NCBI RefSeq assembly: GCF_001718695.1 | Contig: NZ_CP013421.1 | Coordinates: 620,001 to 684,000, forward strand | Source of the DNA: Burkholderia ubonensis | Lineage (GTDB): Bacteria; Pseudomonadota; Gammaproteobacteria; Burkholderiales; Burkholderiaceae | Reading direction: 5' to 3' | Length of the DNA stretch: 64,000 nucleotides | Shown here: piece after piece, positions 7,484 through 15,377 of the stretch | How positions within the stretch are numbered: the first letter of the stretch is position 1 | Layout of the letters: each line of letters starts with the position of its first letter | Made by a program: the position numbers and the translations under genes | The notes under the pieces: generated by a model | The model's database searches: none | The model's input: only the letters and a program-made list of their open reading frames with translations | What the model was told of the DNA's origin: nothing

Positions 7484-10225
7484 TCACGCAGTCGACGCCA
7501 TCGAGAAGCTCCGCACGTACGCCGGAATCTCGGCCGCCGGCACCGCGCGACAAAAGTGATAGCCCTGCACGATCGGGCAGCCCTCGGCGACCAGGAACGA
7601 CAGCTGGTCCGGACGTTCGACGCCTTCGGCCACCACTTCGAAATGCAGGCTGCGGGCGAGCGCGAGGATGGCGCGGATGATCGCCTCGTCGGCGCAGTGG
7701 GTGCCGATGCCGCGCACGAACGACATGTCGATCTTCAAGCGGTCGGCGTGGAAGGTGCGCAGGTACGACAGGCTCGAATAGCCGGTGCCGAAATCGTCGA
7801 TCGCGATCAGCACGCCGATTTCGTTCAGCGCGCGCAGCGCGGGCAGCGCCCCGGGCGCGACCAGCGCGCCCTCGGTGATCTCGAGCTCGAGCTGATGAGC
7901 CGGCAGCCCGGACGCATCCAGCACGCGCCGCACCACGCTGCAGAAGTCGCCGCTCGCCAGCTGCCGCGGCGACACGTTCACCGACACGCGCAACGCCGGC
8001 AACGTGTCCGCCCAGCGCTTCGCCTGTCCGCATACGCTGCGCAGCACCCACTCGCCCAGCTGGCCGATCAGCCCGATGTCTTCGGCAAGCGGGATGAAGA
8101 TGGCCGGGCTCACGGTGCCCATCTCCGCGTCGTGCCAGCGCAACAGCGCCTCCACGCCGCTCACGCGGCTCGTGCGCACGTCGATCTGGGGCTGATACGC
8201 AAGCTCGAAGCCATCGTGCTCCAGCGCGGCGCGCAAGCGGTGCGACAGCGCAATACGCCGCTCCGCCGCTTCCGCGAACGACGGCTTGAACAGCTCGACG
8301 GTATTGCGGCCGCGCGCCTTCGCCTGATACATCGCCAGATCGGCGTGCTTCAGAAGCGTCTCCGCGTCGAGCCCGTCTGCCGGGTAGCACGCGACGCCGA
8401 TGCTCAGCTGCACGCGCGACTGGGCGTCGCCGATCTGCACCGGACGCTCCAACGCACGGGCGATGCGCCGCAGCAGGGCGGCCAGCCGGTCGCCGTCGTC
8501 CGGGCGGCCGAGCATCGCGACGAACTCGTCGCCGCCGTAGCGCGTCACCGTGCCGTCCTCGCCGACGCAACCGGACAGCCGTTGCGCGACCTCGCGCAGC
8601 AGTCGGTCGCCCGCGCCGTGGCCGAGGCTGTCGTTGATGTCCTTGAGCCGGTCCACGTCCATGAACAGCAGCGCGAACGCGCGCCGCTCCGCCACCGCCT
8701 GCTCAATCAGCTCGCGCAGCGTCGCGCGGTTCGGCAAACCGGTCAGCGCATCGCGTCGCGCCTGCCTCACCAGCTGATCGCGCGAATCGATCAGCTCGGT
8801 CAGGTCGCTGATCACGCAGATGTGATACGTCAGATCGTCGCGCACCGGCGCGACGTACAGCTGCCCCCAGAACGCCGAGCCGTCGGCCCGGCGGCTGCGC
8901 AGCAGCCGCGCGCCGGCGCTGCCGGCGGCCAGCGCCTGGGCCATCTGCTCGAACAGCAGCCCCTGCTGCCCGGCACGCGCGAGGCCCGCGTGGTCGCGGC
9001 CGACGACCTGCGCGCTGGTGTAGCCGGTGATGGTCTCGAACGCGGGATTCGCATATTCGACGATCTCCTCGCCGGCTTCGACGCGCGTGATCAGCACGCC
9101 GTTGCCGATCGCATCGAGCGCGCGGCTGCGCAGCCGCAGCGCCAGCTCGGCGTTCTTGCGCTCGGTCACGTCGATCGCGGTGATGAAGCAGGCATCGCGC
9201 TTCGTGTACGTCAGGAAGTGATACGACAGATCGACGTACATCGCGCGGCCATCGCTGCGCCGGTGCCGGCAAATGCCGGCCGAGCCGCTGCCCGTACCGG
9301 ACGTGCGCAGATGCTGCAGATCGCGCAGGAACGCCGGCATGTCGGCCTGCGCGTACAGCGACGCCATGTCGCGCCGGCACAGCTCGCCCACCGGATAGCC
9401 ATACTGGGCTGCCGCGGCGACGTTCGCGGCCATGATGGCGAGCGTCTCGACGTCGAAAATCAGCATCGGCAGCGGATGGTGCTCGAAATACTGGCGAAAG
9501 CGCCGCTCGTTCTCGGCGGCGACCAGACGCCCGCGCTGCCGTTCGAGCCGCGCGCGGTAGCGCGCGACGAACGCGTAGCTGAGCAGCGCACAGGTGAGCA
9601 GCGACGACAGCGCCAGCACGCTGCCCTCGATCGCCTCGTTGCGGCTCGCGCGGTCGGACATCGCGCGCAGGATCCGGGTTTGCCCTTCGCGCAGCGCCGT
9701 GAGCTGGCCGATGATCTGCGCGAGCAGGCGGTTGGCCTCCAGCAAGCCGGCGCTGTCGACCGACGCGCGACCGCCTGCGACCTGCGCGTTGACCGTGATT
9801 TCGGCGAGCAGCCACGCCCATCGCGCGGTTTCCTGACGCAGCGCGTGGATGGTCTCGATGCCGCCGCGCTCGCCGGCATAGCTCTGCTCGAGGCGCCGGA
9901 AGCCGGCCACGGCCGCACCGACGCGTTCGACCGGCCACGCGAACGACGCCGCGCGCGTGCTGCCGAAGCCCTGCAGGAAGTCGGCGTTGGCGCGCAGATA
10001 GAGCGCCTGCAGCGCGTCGATGTCGTTGCGCGCGTGCAGCGCATGCACGCGCTGCGCGTTCAGCCGGTTGTGGCTGATCGTGATGTAGCCGAGACCCGAC
10101 GCGAACATCGCGAGCCCCACGAAGGCGAGCCCGAGCGTGACGGGAAGACGGGCGCCGTCGACGACGTGACGTTGCCACCAACGCCGGACCGCAGCGGGAG
10201 CACGAGATAACAGGACGAACTTCAT
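7484..10225 (-). CDS. Membrane PAS-PAS-GGDEF-EAL cyclic-di-GMP protein
   Basis: A 913-residue protein with an N-terminal transmembrane helix (about 25-48), a periplasmic helical stretch, a second helix (about 205-225), two PAS domains (about 250-490), a GGDEF domain with intact YGGDEF, and a C-terminal EAL domain with GVEALLRW, DDFGTGYSS and EGVE. Both catalytic signatures are complete, so it could make and hydrolyse cyclic-di-GMP; which activity dominates is not predictable. The ATG at 10225 is preferred over a TTG at 10267, though neither has a strong ribosome site. I saw no sigma-54 site upstream, unlike many neighbours. Its substrate-sensing ligand is unknown. Confidence 0.9.
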   Translation of the reverse strand: MKFVLLSRAPAAVRRWWQRHVVDGARLPVTLGLAFVGLAMFASGLGYITISHNRLNAQRVHALHARNDIDALQALYLRANADFLQGFGSTRAASFAWPVERVGAAVAGFRRLEQSYAGERGGIETIHALRQETARWAWLLAEITVNAQVAGGRASVDSAGLLEANRLLAQIIGQLTALREGQTRILRAMSDRASRNEAIEGSVLALSSLLTCALLSYAFVARYRARLERQRGRLVAAENERRFRQYFEHHPLPMLIFDVETLAIMAANVAAAAQYGYPVGELCRRDMASLYAQADMPAFLRDLQHLRTSGTGSGSAGICRHRRSDGRAMYVDLSYHFLTYTKRDACFITAIDVTERKNAELALRLRSRALDAIGNGVLITRVEAGEEIVEYANPAFETITGYTSAQVVGRDHAGLARAGQQGLLFEQMAQALAAGSAGARLLRSRRADGSAFWGQLYVAPVRDDLTYHICVISDLTELIDSRDQLVRQARRDALTGLPNRATLRELIEQAVAERRAFALLFMDVDRLKDINDSLGHGAGDRLLREVAQRLSGCVGEDGTVTRYGGDEFVAMLGRPDDGDRLAALLRRIARALERPVQIGDAQSRVQLSIGVACYPADGLDAETLLKHADLAMYQAKARGRNTVELFKPSFAEAAERRIALSHRLRAALEHDGFELAYQPQIDVRTSRVSGVEALLRWHDAEMGTVSPAIFIPLAEDIGLIGQLGEWVLRSVCGQAKRWADTLPALRVSVNVSPRQLASGDFCSVVRRVLDASGLPAHQLELEITEGALVAPGALPALRALNEIGVLIAIDDFGTGYSSLSYLRTFHADRLKIDMSFVRGIGTHCADEAIIRAILALARSLHFEVVAEGVERPDQLSFLVAEGCPIVQGYHFCRAVPAAEIPAYVRSFSMASTA

Positions 10226-10491
10226 CGAAGGGCAATAAGACGGCAAGAAGCGCAGCACTACACGCAACCGGCTCTCAGTCCCGGCTGTTCGAATATGGGG
10301 CCCGTCCCGTCATGGCAGGAATTTTGTCTCCGACCTGATATATCGGTGCGCGGCGCAAAAACTTCAGTGAAATTTTCGGCCGCGACAGGCGGGTTATTGC
10401 CGAATCAGCGCTGCGTCACTCGAAAATGCCCGCTGGCCGGGCTGCGCCCATGGCCGCGGTCCGCCGCCCGCTGCGCCACGGCCCGCGCCCG

Positions 10492-10743
10492 TTACGACCA
10501 TTCCTCCGGCGGCATCGCGGGGCGATCGTCCTCCCACAGCGGCTCGCCAGTCTCGTGACCGCCGCTCGTGGCGACTGGCCCTTGGCCGTCCGGGCGCTCG
10601 TTGCGCTGCGCCGCGTCGCGCGACGTCGCCGCCCGCAGCCGCGCTCGCGTGCGGGTCGGTGCCACCGTGCGTTGCCCGCCGGGAAAGTGTTCGCCGCTCG
10701 CGGTTCGATCGTCGGTCCGTTGCATGTCGGAAGCTGCAGTCAT
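10492..10743 (-). CDS. Small hypothetical hydrophilic protein
   Basis: An 83-residue Arg/Gly/Pro-rich protein ending PPEEWS, with no recognised domain. An AAGGAGGG ribosome site stands 7 nt before the ATG, and a sigma-54-type promoter (GGCACCGGAATTGC, 10790-10803) lies 46 nt upstream in the correct orientation. These make it a likely real gene. It is divergent from the decarboxylase-like gene, whose own sigma-54-type site is 8 bp away. Confidence 0.6.
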   Translation of the reverse strand: MTAASDMQRTDDRTASGEHFPGGQRTVAPTRTRARLRAATSRDAAQRNERPDGQGPVATSGGHETGEPLWEDDRPAMPPEEWS

Positions 10744-10789
10744 GGGTGCCCTCCTTGGGTCGGTGAAGGAAACGCTGCTCCCTGGAGCA

Positions 10790-10803
10790 GCAATTCCGGT
10801 GCC
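10790..10803 (-). promoter_or_regulatory. Putative sigma-54 promoter for the 10492-10743 gene
   Basis: GGCACCGGAATTGC: the -24 GG and -12 GC are separated by exactly 10 nt, 46 nt before the start codon. Confidence 0.6.
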
Positions 10804-10811
10804 GATGGCCG

Positions 10812-10825
10812 GGCAAGCGGCTTGC
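10812..10825 (+). promoter_or_regulatory. Putative sigma-54 promoter for the decarboxylase-like gene
   Basis: GGCAAGCGGCTTGC, correct GG-N10-GC spacing, 47 nt before the start codon. It is divergent from the site at 10790-10803, with 8 bp between them. Confidence 0.6.
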
Positions 10826-10872
10826 TATGAGCGCCTTATCGCAACCCATCGCAACTCGTTACGGAGGTAACC

Positions 10873-12123
10873 ATGCCGACAAACCGCAGCACGCCACCCT
10901 CGACGCGACGCCGGCTCGGCGCCTGGATGGCCGGAGAGGAAGCGCAGATGGCGGCGTACCGCGAAAAGCTCGCGAGCGACGCGCGCGCGCAGGCCGGCGA
11001 ACGGCTGCGTACGCCGGCCGTGCAGGCGCTCGCGCAATTGTTCGACGATAACGCGGTGCTGCGCATGGGCCTCACGCGCGCGATCGACGAGGCGCGCGCC
11101 GCGGGCCGCCGGCTCGGCTACGCGTCGATCGGCGAGCTGATGACGGTGCTCGACCATCTGATGACGTACGCGCCGCCATTCAGCGAAACGAGCCTGATCG
11201 TGTGTCCGGTGAACGCGTTCCTCGACTGGCCGATGTGCATGCCGTCGGGCCATGCGGTGTTTCGCGACGCGGCGGTCAACGCGCAGTTAAAGCAGGTGCT
11301 GAACGTGTGGTGCGACTTCCTCGGCGGCCCACATTCGCGCGCGCATCTCGACACGTCCGCGCCGAACGGCTGGTTCTGCGAGGCCGCGCACAAGCGCCTC
11401 GGTCTGTCGCAGTTCGAGTACCGCGAAGATCAGCCGCACTGGGGCTTCGATTCGTGGAACGACTTCTTTACGCGGCGTTTTCGCGCCGGGATGCGGCCGG
11501 TCGCGGCGCCCGGCGATTCGCACGTGATCGTCAGCCCCTGCGAATCCACGCCGTACCACACCGCGTCGAACGTGAAGATTCGCGACACGTTCTGGATCAA
11601 GGGGCAACCGTATTCGTTGCGCGACATCTTCACGCCGGCGTGGCAGCCGCTGGCCGAGCGCTTCGTCGGCGGCGAGATCTATCAGGCCTATCTGGCCGCG
11701 TACAACTATCACCGCTGGCATGCGCCGGTGCGCGGCACCGTCACGCACGCGTACCGCGTGGAAGGCGCGTATTACTCCGTCGCCGAAGCGGAAGGCCCCG
11801 ATCCGGCCGGGCTCAACGACTCGCAGGGCTATATGACGGCCGTGGCCGCGCGCGCGATCGTCGCGATCGACAGCGACGATCCGGGAATCGGCACCATTGC
11901 AGCGGTGTTCATCGGGATGGGCGACGTGTCGTCGTGCGTGATCGAGGTGGTGCCGGGGCAGCGCGTCGACAAGGGCGAGGAGATCGGATATTTCCAGTTC
12001 GGCGGCTCGACCTGCTGCCTGGTGTTCGAGCCGGGCGTGATCGACCGCTTCGTGCACGCGCCGCCGTTCGACGGCGAACCGCCGGTCGTGAAGGTCAACG
12101 ATTCCGTGGCGATCGCGCGTTGA
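10873..12123 (+). CDS. Phosphatidylserine decarboxylase-family protein
   Basis: A 416-residue enzyme. The N-terminal half (about 20-180) matches the PSDC-associated domain found in long phosphatidylserine-decarboxylase-like proteins. The C-terminal half (about 195-415) is the decarboxylase fold, ending in FQFGGSTCCLVFEPG; the GGST there corresponds to the LGST-type self-cleavage site that generates the pyruvoyl cofactor at Ser. There is no signal peptide or obvious membrane anchor. This long class includes amino-acid decarboxylases such as the tryptophan decarboxylase PsiD, so the substrate may not be a phospholipid. ACGGAGGTAACC precedes the ATG. It stands alone between a divergent small gene and convergent minus-strand genes, with a putative sigma-54 promoter. 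Confidence 0.82.
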   Translation: MPTNRSTPPSTRRRLGAWMAGEEAQMAAYREKLASDARAQAGERLRTPAVQALAQLFDDNAVLRMGLTRAIDEARAAGRRLGYASIGELMTVLDHLMTYAPPFSETSLIVCPVNAFLDWPMCMPSGHAVFRDAAVNAQLKQVLNVWCDFLGGPHSRAHLDTSAPNGWFCEAAHKRLGLSQFEYREDQPHWGFDSWNDFFTRRFRAGMRPVAAPGDSHVIVSPCESTPYHTASNVKIRDTFWIKGQPYSLRDIFTPAWQPLAERFVGGEIYQAYLAAYNYHRWHAPVRGTVTHAYRVEGAYYSVAEAEGPDPAGLNDSQGYMTAVAARAIVAIDSDDPGIGTIAAVFIGMGDVSSCVIEVVPGQRVDKGEEIGYFQFGGSTCCLVFEPGVIDRFVHAPPFDGEPPVVKVNDSVAIAR

Positions 12124-12153
12124 GGCGCGGGCCGGCGGCGCGCGGCGCGCGGG

Positions 12154-12378
12154 TTACAGCTCGAAGCCGTCGACCCGCCGGTCGTCGTGCCGCTGCACGC
12201 TCCGGACCATCGTCAAGCCGCCGGCGGTCAAGGCAGGACGGTGTGCGCCCGACCCGTCGGGCTGCAACTCGATCAGTTCCCGTTCCATCAACGCGACGAC
12301 GTCGTCGCGGTCGAGCTCGATCTGTTCCGGTGCGCGATGCACCAGGAACAGTGCAGCGAATTCGTGTGCGGTCAGCAT
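12154..12378 (-). CDS. Small hypothetical protein
   Basis: A 74-residue acidic protein (MLTAHEFAALFLVHRAP, then ELDRDDVVALMERELIELQ) of unknown function. The predicted helical core with ALMERELI suggests a small winged or helical fold, but nothing is recognised. A purine-rich GGGGGAAA lies upstream of the ATG. A near-perfect sigma-54 site (12474-12487) and an upstream dyad (12572-12587) lie in the 276-bp leader, which otherwise holds no gene. Confidence 0.55.
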   Translation of the reverse strand: MLTAHEFAALFLVHRAPEQIELDRDDVVALMERELIELQPDGSGAHRPALTAGGLTMVRSVQRHDDRRVDGFEL

Positions 12379-12473
12379 GTTTGATTTCCCCCGTGGACGG
12401 CTTCATACGGTGCGGCGCGTGCCTCATGGCGTCGGCGCGGGCGCGCAGGCGCGCGCCGCAGCTACAGGGACAT

Positions 12474-12487
12474 GCAGGGATCGTGCC
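12474..12487 (-). promoter_or_regulatory. Putative sigma-54 promoter for the 12154-12378 gene
   Basis: TTGGCACG at -24 is perfect and the -12 reads CTGCA (one change from TTGCA); GG-N10-GC spacing is exact. It lies 95 nt before the start codon. Confidence 0.65.
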
Positions 12488-12571
12488 AACCGCGATGATG
12501 CGCGAGAACGGCGCACAGCGCGCGTGCGGCGTGGTCTGTCGCTACGGGCGGCGCGCGCCCCGGTGCAAAGT

Positions 12572-12587
12572 TTTCAACGCCATGTAA
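12572..12587. promoter_or_regulatory. Putative activator-binding dyad upstream of a sigma-54 promoter
   Basis: TTTCAACGCCATGTAA: half-sites TTTCA and TGTAA separated by 6 bp, 85 bp upstream of the -24 element at 12487. It belongs to the TTnCAAssG...TGTAA set described in the findings. Confidence 0.45.
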
Positions 12588-12654
12588 TGCCGCGGGACAA
12601 CGGCCGACGGTTTCACCGCCACGCCGGCCGTCGCCGCGCGGTGCAGCGCGTGGC

Positions 12655-12993
12655 TCACGACCGACGCGCGCGCTCGAGGCCCGCGCGCGCGGCCTCGCCC
12701 ACGACCGTCTCGCGCACGCGGAAATAGCCGCTGTGCAGCTCGACGACGCCTTCGCCGTTCGCCAGCAGCTCGGCGCAGGCCGCCTGGATCCGCGCGCGGC
12801 CACGCTCGAACGCGTCGCGCAAGTCGGCTTCCAGCGCGGAGCGTGCGCCGAAATGGTCTTCCAGCGCTTCCACGCTGATCGCTGCCGTCTGCGGCTTGCC
12901 GTCGACGTCGATCACGAAGCGCAAATGCAGCGCCGCGCCGTCGAATTCAGGCGGCGCATCGGTCAGCGTCACGCGGCGCTCGGAGGAAGCCAT
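12655..12993 (-). CDS. DUF1488-like small protein
   Basis: A 112-residue protein resembling the DUF1488 family: a beta-rich N-terminus (ALHLRFVIDVDGKPQTAAIS) followed by a helical half (FERGRARIQAACAELLANG) and a short C-terminal strand region. No catalytic residues are known for the family. It starts 3 nt after the stop of the DJ-1/PfpI gene, so the two are almost certainly one operon under the sigma-54-like site upstream of that gene. The family is often co-transcribed with stress genes; its role is unknown. Confidence 0.62.
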   Translation of the reverse strand: MASSERRVTLTDAPPEFDGAALHLRFVIDVDGKPQTAAISVEALEDHFGARSALEADLRDAFERGRARIQAACAELLANGEGVVELHSGYFRVRETVVGEAARAGLERARRS

Positions 12994-12996
12994 CGC

Positions 12997-13545
12997 TCAG
13001 GCTCCCCGCGCGGCGAGGCACTGCACCAGCGCGCCGTTGAACGCGGGCAGGTCGTCGGGCTTGCGGCTCGTGATCAGATTGCCGTCACGCACGACTTCCT
13101 GATCGACCCACTTGCCGCCCGCGTTGCGGATGTCGTCCTGCAGGCTCGGCCAGCTCGTCATCGTGCGGCCGTTGACGAGCCCGGACGAGACCAGCAGCCA
13201 GCCGCCGTGGCAGATCGCCGCGATCGGCTTGCCGCCGCCGACGGCCGCGGTCACGAATTCGCGCGCGGCCGGCAGCATGCGGATCGCGTCGCCGTTCACG
13301 ACGCCGCCCGGCAGCACCACCGCGTCGTAATCGCCTTCGCGCACGTCGTCGAACGTGCGATCGACCTTCACGCGCTCGCCCTTGTCGACGTGCCGGAAGC
13401 CCTGGATCTCGCCGGCTTGCTGCGAGATCACGTCGACCTGCGCGCCTTCGGCCTTCAGCGCGCGCAGCGGTTCGACCAGTTCGGCTTCCTCGAAGCCATC
13501 GACGGCGAGGATCGCCACCTTGCATTGGTCCAGCTTGTTGCTCAT
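12997..13545 (-). CDS. DJ-1/PfpI-family protein (YhbO/PfpI type)
   Basis: A 182-residue DJ-1 superfamily protein. The nucleophile Cys sits in AAICHGGWLL with the adjacent His, an early Glu lies in VDGFEEAEL, and VVLPGGVVNGD is the usual strand before the elbow. Members act as glyoxalases or deglycases, or have been described as intracellular proteases; this copy has the residues for catalysis. GGGAG precedes the ATG. It leads a two-gene operon with the DUF1488-like gene. Confidence 0.88.
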   Translation of the reverse strand: MSNKLDQCKVAILAVDGFEEAELVEPLRALKAEGAQVDVISQQAGEIQGFRHVDKGERVKVDRTFDDVREGDYDAVVLPGGVVNGDAIRMLPAAREFVTAAVGGGKPIAAICHGGWLLVSSGLVNGRTMTSWPSLQDDIRNAGGKWVDQEVVRDGNLITSRKPDDLPAFNGALVQCLAARGA

Positions 13546-13576
13546 GGATCGCTCCCTGTCGTGTTACCGCGTTGCG

Positions 13577-13590
13577 GCACCCATCGTGCC
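13577..13590 (-). promoter_or_regulatory. Putative sigma-54 promoter for the DJ-1/PfpI gene
   Basis: GGCACGATGGGTGC: perfect -24, the -12 has GTGC instead of TTGC, spacing exact. It lies 31 nt before the start codon and 84 bp downstream of the dyad at 13674-13689. Confidence 0.5.
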
Positions 13591-13673
13591 GTGCAGCTTG
13601 CGCAGCAATCGTCATGCCGGTCGCTCGCCCAAGCGACGCTGATCGCGGTGCCGCTGCGCGTGCTCTGCAAACA

Positions 13674-13689
13674 TTGCAACGCGGTGTAA
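13674..13689. promoter_or_regulatory. Putative activator-binding dyad
   Basis: TTGCAACGCGGTGTAA: TTGCA-N6-TGTAA, 84 bp upstream of the -24 element at 13590. It is one of the best matches in the set. Confidence 0.5.
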
Positions 13690-13738
13690 CGCGCGCTACG
13701 GCCGGCCGGCGACGCATCGACATGCGAGGCCGGCCAGG

Positions 13739-13782
13739 TGTCGCGCGTGTCGCACGTGTCGCACGTGTCGCGAGTATCGCGT
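13739..13782. repeat. Short 9-bp tandem repeat
   Basis: Unit GTGTCGCAC: about five copies in a row (gtgtcgcgc, gtgtcgcac twice, gtgtcgcga, gtatcgcg). It lies between the end of a DUF3022-like gene and the DJ-1 gene leader. Confidence 0.75.
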
Positions 13783-13789
13783 TACCGGG

Positions 13790-14155
13790 TTACTGCAAAT
13801 GGCGCGCCACGTCGAGCATCGCGTCGGTGAGCTCGACCGTCAGCGTCATCTCGTCGCCGGTGTCGGGCAACGTCTCGAGCGTCGCCTGCACGCTGTCGTG
13901 CAGCATCGCGTGAACGCGCAAGCGCGCAGCTTCGTCGAGGTTCGCGTAGCGCTCCATCGTGTCGCAGTCGAGCGCGAGCATGACCGAGTGCCGGGCGGCA
14001 ATCGGCGACGCATTGGGCGCCGACGCCCAGGCCGCATGGAACATGATCCTGCCGGTTTCAACGTCGAGATGCACCGTCGTGTCGAGATCGTCGGTATCGA
14101 TGTCGTCCGCGTCGAGGTCGTTGGGGTCGAACGAGCTCCAATGATTCGAGTGCAT
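13790..14155 (-). CDS. DUF3022-like small acidic protein
   Basis: A 121-residue protein with an Asp-rich N-terminus (FDPNDLDADDIDTDDLD) and a core that resembles the DUF3022 gene at 23095: MLALDCDTMERYANLDEAARLRV compares with the [15 protein letters not shown] and RLRV stretch there. Function unknown. AGGAGG stands before the ATG. It follows the glycine-rich secreted-protein gene on the same strand and may share its sigma-54-like promoter. Confidence 0.6.
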   Translation of the reverse strand: MHSNHWSSFDPNDLDADDIDTDDLDTTVHLDVETGRIMFHAAWASAPNASPIAARHSVMLALDCDTMERYANLDEAARLRVHAMLHDSVQATLETLPDTGDEMTLTVELTDAMLDVARHLQ

Positions 14156-14258
14156 GATGTCCTCCTGCGTGGCGGCGGCGCGCCGGCTGCGCGGCCGGCC
14201 CCGCCATCGCGCCGCGCCGGCTGCGCCGACGCGACACCGTGGTCGTCAAATGAGCGCG

Positions 14259-14849
14259 TCAATACCCGCTGGAGCCCGCGCTCCCCGTGCCGCCCGCACC
14301 GCCGCCGCCCGAGCCGGTCGCGCCCGACGAGCGGCCGGCGCCTGCACCGGCTCCGGTGCCGGCCTGACCCGCGCCCACGCCGCCCATCCCCGCACTGCCG
14401 CCGCCCGTCGCGCCGGCCCCGGCGCCCGTGCCGGCGCTGCCGCCGCCGTTTGCGCCGGCGCCGTTGCCCATACCGCCGCTTCCTCCGCTACCACCGCTAC
14501 CACCGCTACCACCGCTACCACCGCTACCACCGCTGCCACCGCTACCACCATTACCGGCCGCGCTCGGGCCGCCCGGCTTGGTCCGTACATGCGGCCGCGC
14601 GTGCGAACGTTTGCCGCGTGCGTCGTTCATGCGCGTCGCAGGCGGCGGCGCGGCCGTGTTGCCGTTCGACATGCCGCTGCCGCCGTCCTGCGCCGACGTA
14701 TCGGGCGGCGACAGAATCGGCGCGCCGGTGCCGTGGTCCGCGCGCTGCGAGTTCTGCGCCCACGCGGCCGGCGCGGCGGCGACGAGCGCGACGGCTGCGC
14801 ACGCGACCAGACGGCGCGCGGCAGATTTCGATTCGGATGCTGACTTCAT
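14259..14849 (-). CDS. Secreted glycine-rich repeat protein
   Basis: A 196-residue protein with a signal peptide (cleavage near AAPAAWA-QN) followed by low-complexity sequence: a GGS repeat run around residues 100-123 and then Gly/Ala/Ser-rich sequence to the end. There are no catalytic features. The repeat is encoded by a perfect 9-bp minisatellite, so copy number changes would lengthen or shorten the protein in frame. A sigma-54-like site stands 57 nt upstream, divergent from that of the DUF3175 gene. An extracellular or envelope structural role is possible, but it could also be a fast-evolving protein of no fixed function. Confidence 0.6.
   Translation of the reverse strand: MKSASESKSAARRLVACAAVALVAAAPAAWAQNSQRADHGTGAPILSPPDTSAQDGGSGMSNGNTAAPPPATRMNDARGKRSHARPHVRTKPGGPSAAGNGGSGGSGGSGGSGGSGGSGGSGGSGGMGNGAGANGGGSAGTGAGAGATGGGSAGMGGVGAGQAGTGAGAGAGRSSGATGSGGGGAGGTGSAGSSGY
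14476..14547. repeat. 9-bp minisatellite encoding GGS repeats
   Basis: Unit ccgctacca: eight copies, six of them perfect, inside the glycine-rich protein gene. The 9-bp length keeps the frame open when copies are gained or lost. Confidence 0.85.
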
Positions 14850-14906
14850 GGTGCGTTCTCCCTCAATGGAACCGCTGTCGTGGAACGTTCATGCGCAGAC
14901 GAATCA

Positions 14907-14920
14907 GCAAGGCCCGTGCC
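14907..14920 (-). promoter_or_regulatory. Putative sigma-54 promoter for the glycine-rich protein gene
   Basis: GGCACGGGCCTTGC, exact spacing, 57 nt before the start codon. Divergent partner at 14934. Confidence 0.68.
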
Positions 14921-14933
14921 GTCGTCGTCGGCC

Positions 14934-14947
14934 GGCACGCCACTTGC
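14934..14947 (+). promoter_or_regulatory. Putative sigma-54 promoter for the DUF3175 gene
   Basis: GGCACGCCACTTGC, exact spacing, 42 nt before the start codon and 13 bp from the divergent site. Confidence 0.72.
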
Positions 14948-14989
14948 GGCCCCGCGTCCGTTCATCCGATCCCTTACGGAGTCGCCGCC

Positions 14990-15340
14990 ATGCCTTCCGC
15001 TTCACCGCCGCACGGCAAACGCGCGTCGCGCCGCCCCGGCCGTGCGCGCAGCAACGGTCCGCAGCACCGCAACCGCTGGTCTGCCGACGTGATGCAAAAA
15101 AGTGACGCCCTCGACATCGAGCCGGACATCTTCAAATCCGACGATCCGGAGGCCGTCGCGGCGTCGCTGAAGCGCTCGGCCGAGCGCAGCCGGCGGCGCA
15201 AGGGGACGCCGTTCCAGTCGGCCATGTCGATGCTGAACTTCTACGTCAACCGCGCCGGCCGCAATCTGCCGAAATCGCGACGGGCGACGCTCGAGCGCGC
15301 GAAGCGCAAGCTGCGCCAGGCCTTCGGCCGCAAGCCGTGA
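14990..15340 (+). CDS. DUF3175 protein
   Basis: A 116-residue basic protein whose C-terminal half matches DUF3175 (SAMSMLNFYVNRAGRNLP, then RRATLERAKRKLRQAFGR). The N-terminus is Arg/Pro-rich and unstructured. ACGGAG stands 9 nt before the ATG. The family is small, basic and possibly nucleic-acid associated; that is inference. A sodium/proton antiporter gene follows 37 nt later, probably in the same transcript. Confidence 0.8.
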   Translation: MPSASPPHGKRASRRPGRARSNGPQHRNRWSADVMQKSDALDIEPDIFKSDDPEAVAASLKRSAERSRRRKGTPFQSAMSMLNFYVNRAGRNLPKSRRATLERAKRKLRQAFGRKP

Positions 15341-15377
15341 CCGTACGCCTTTTCCCTCTCCCACTACTCGTTTTCGC

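Noticed and set aside
7457..10210. A 917-codon plus-strand frame opposite the GGDEF-EAL gene
   Set aside because: It is Arg/Ala/Gln-rich shadow sequence of GC-rich coding DNA on the other strand; the minus strand has full domains and motifs.
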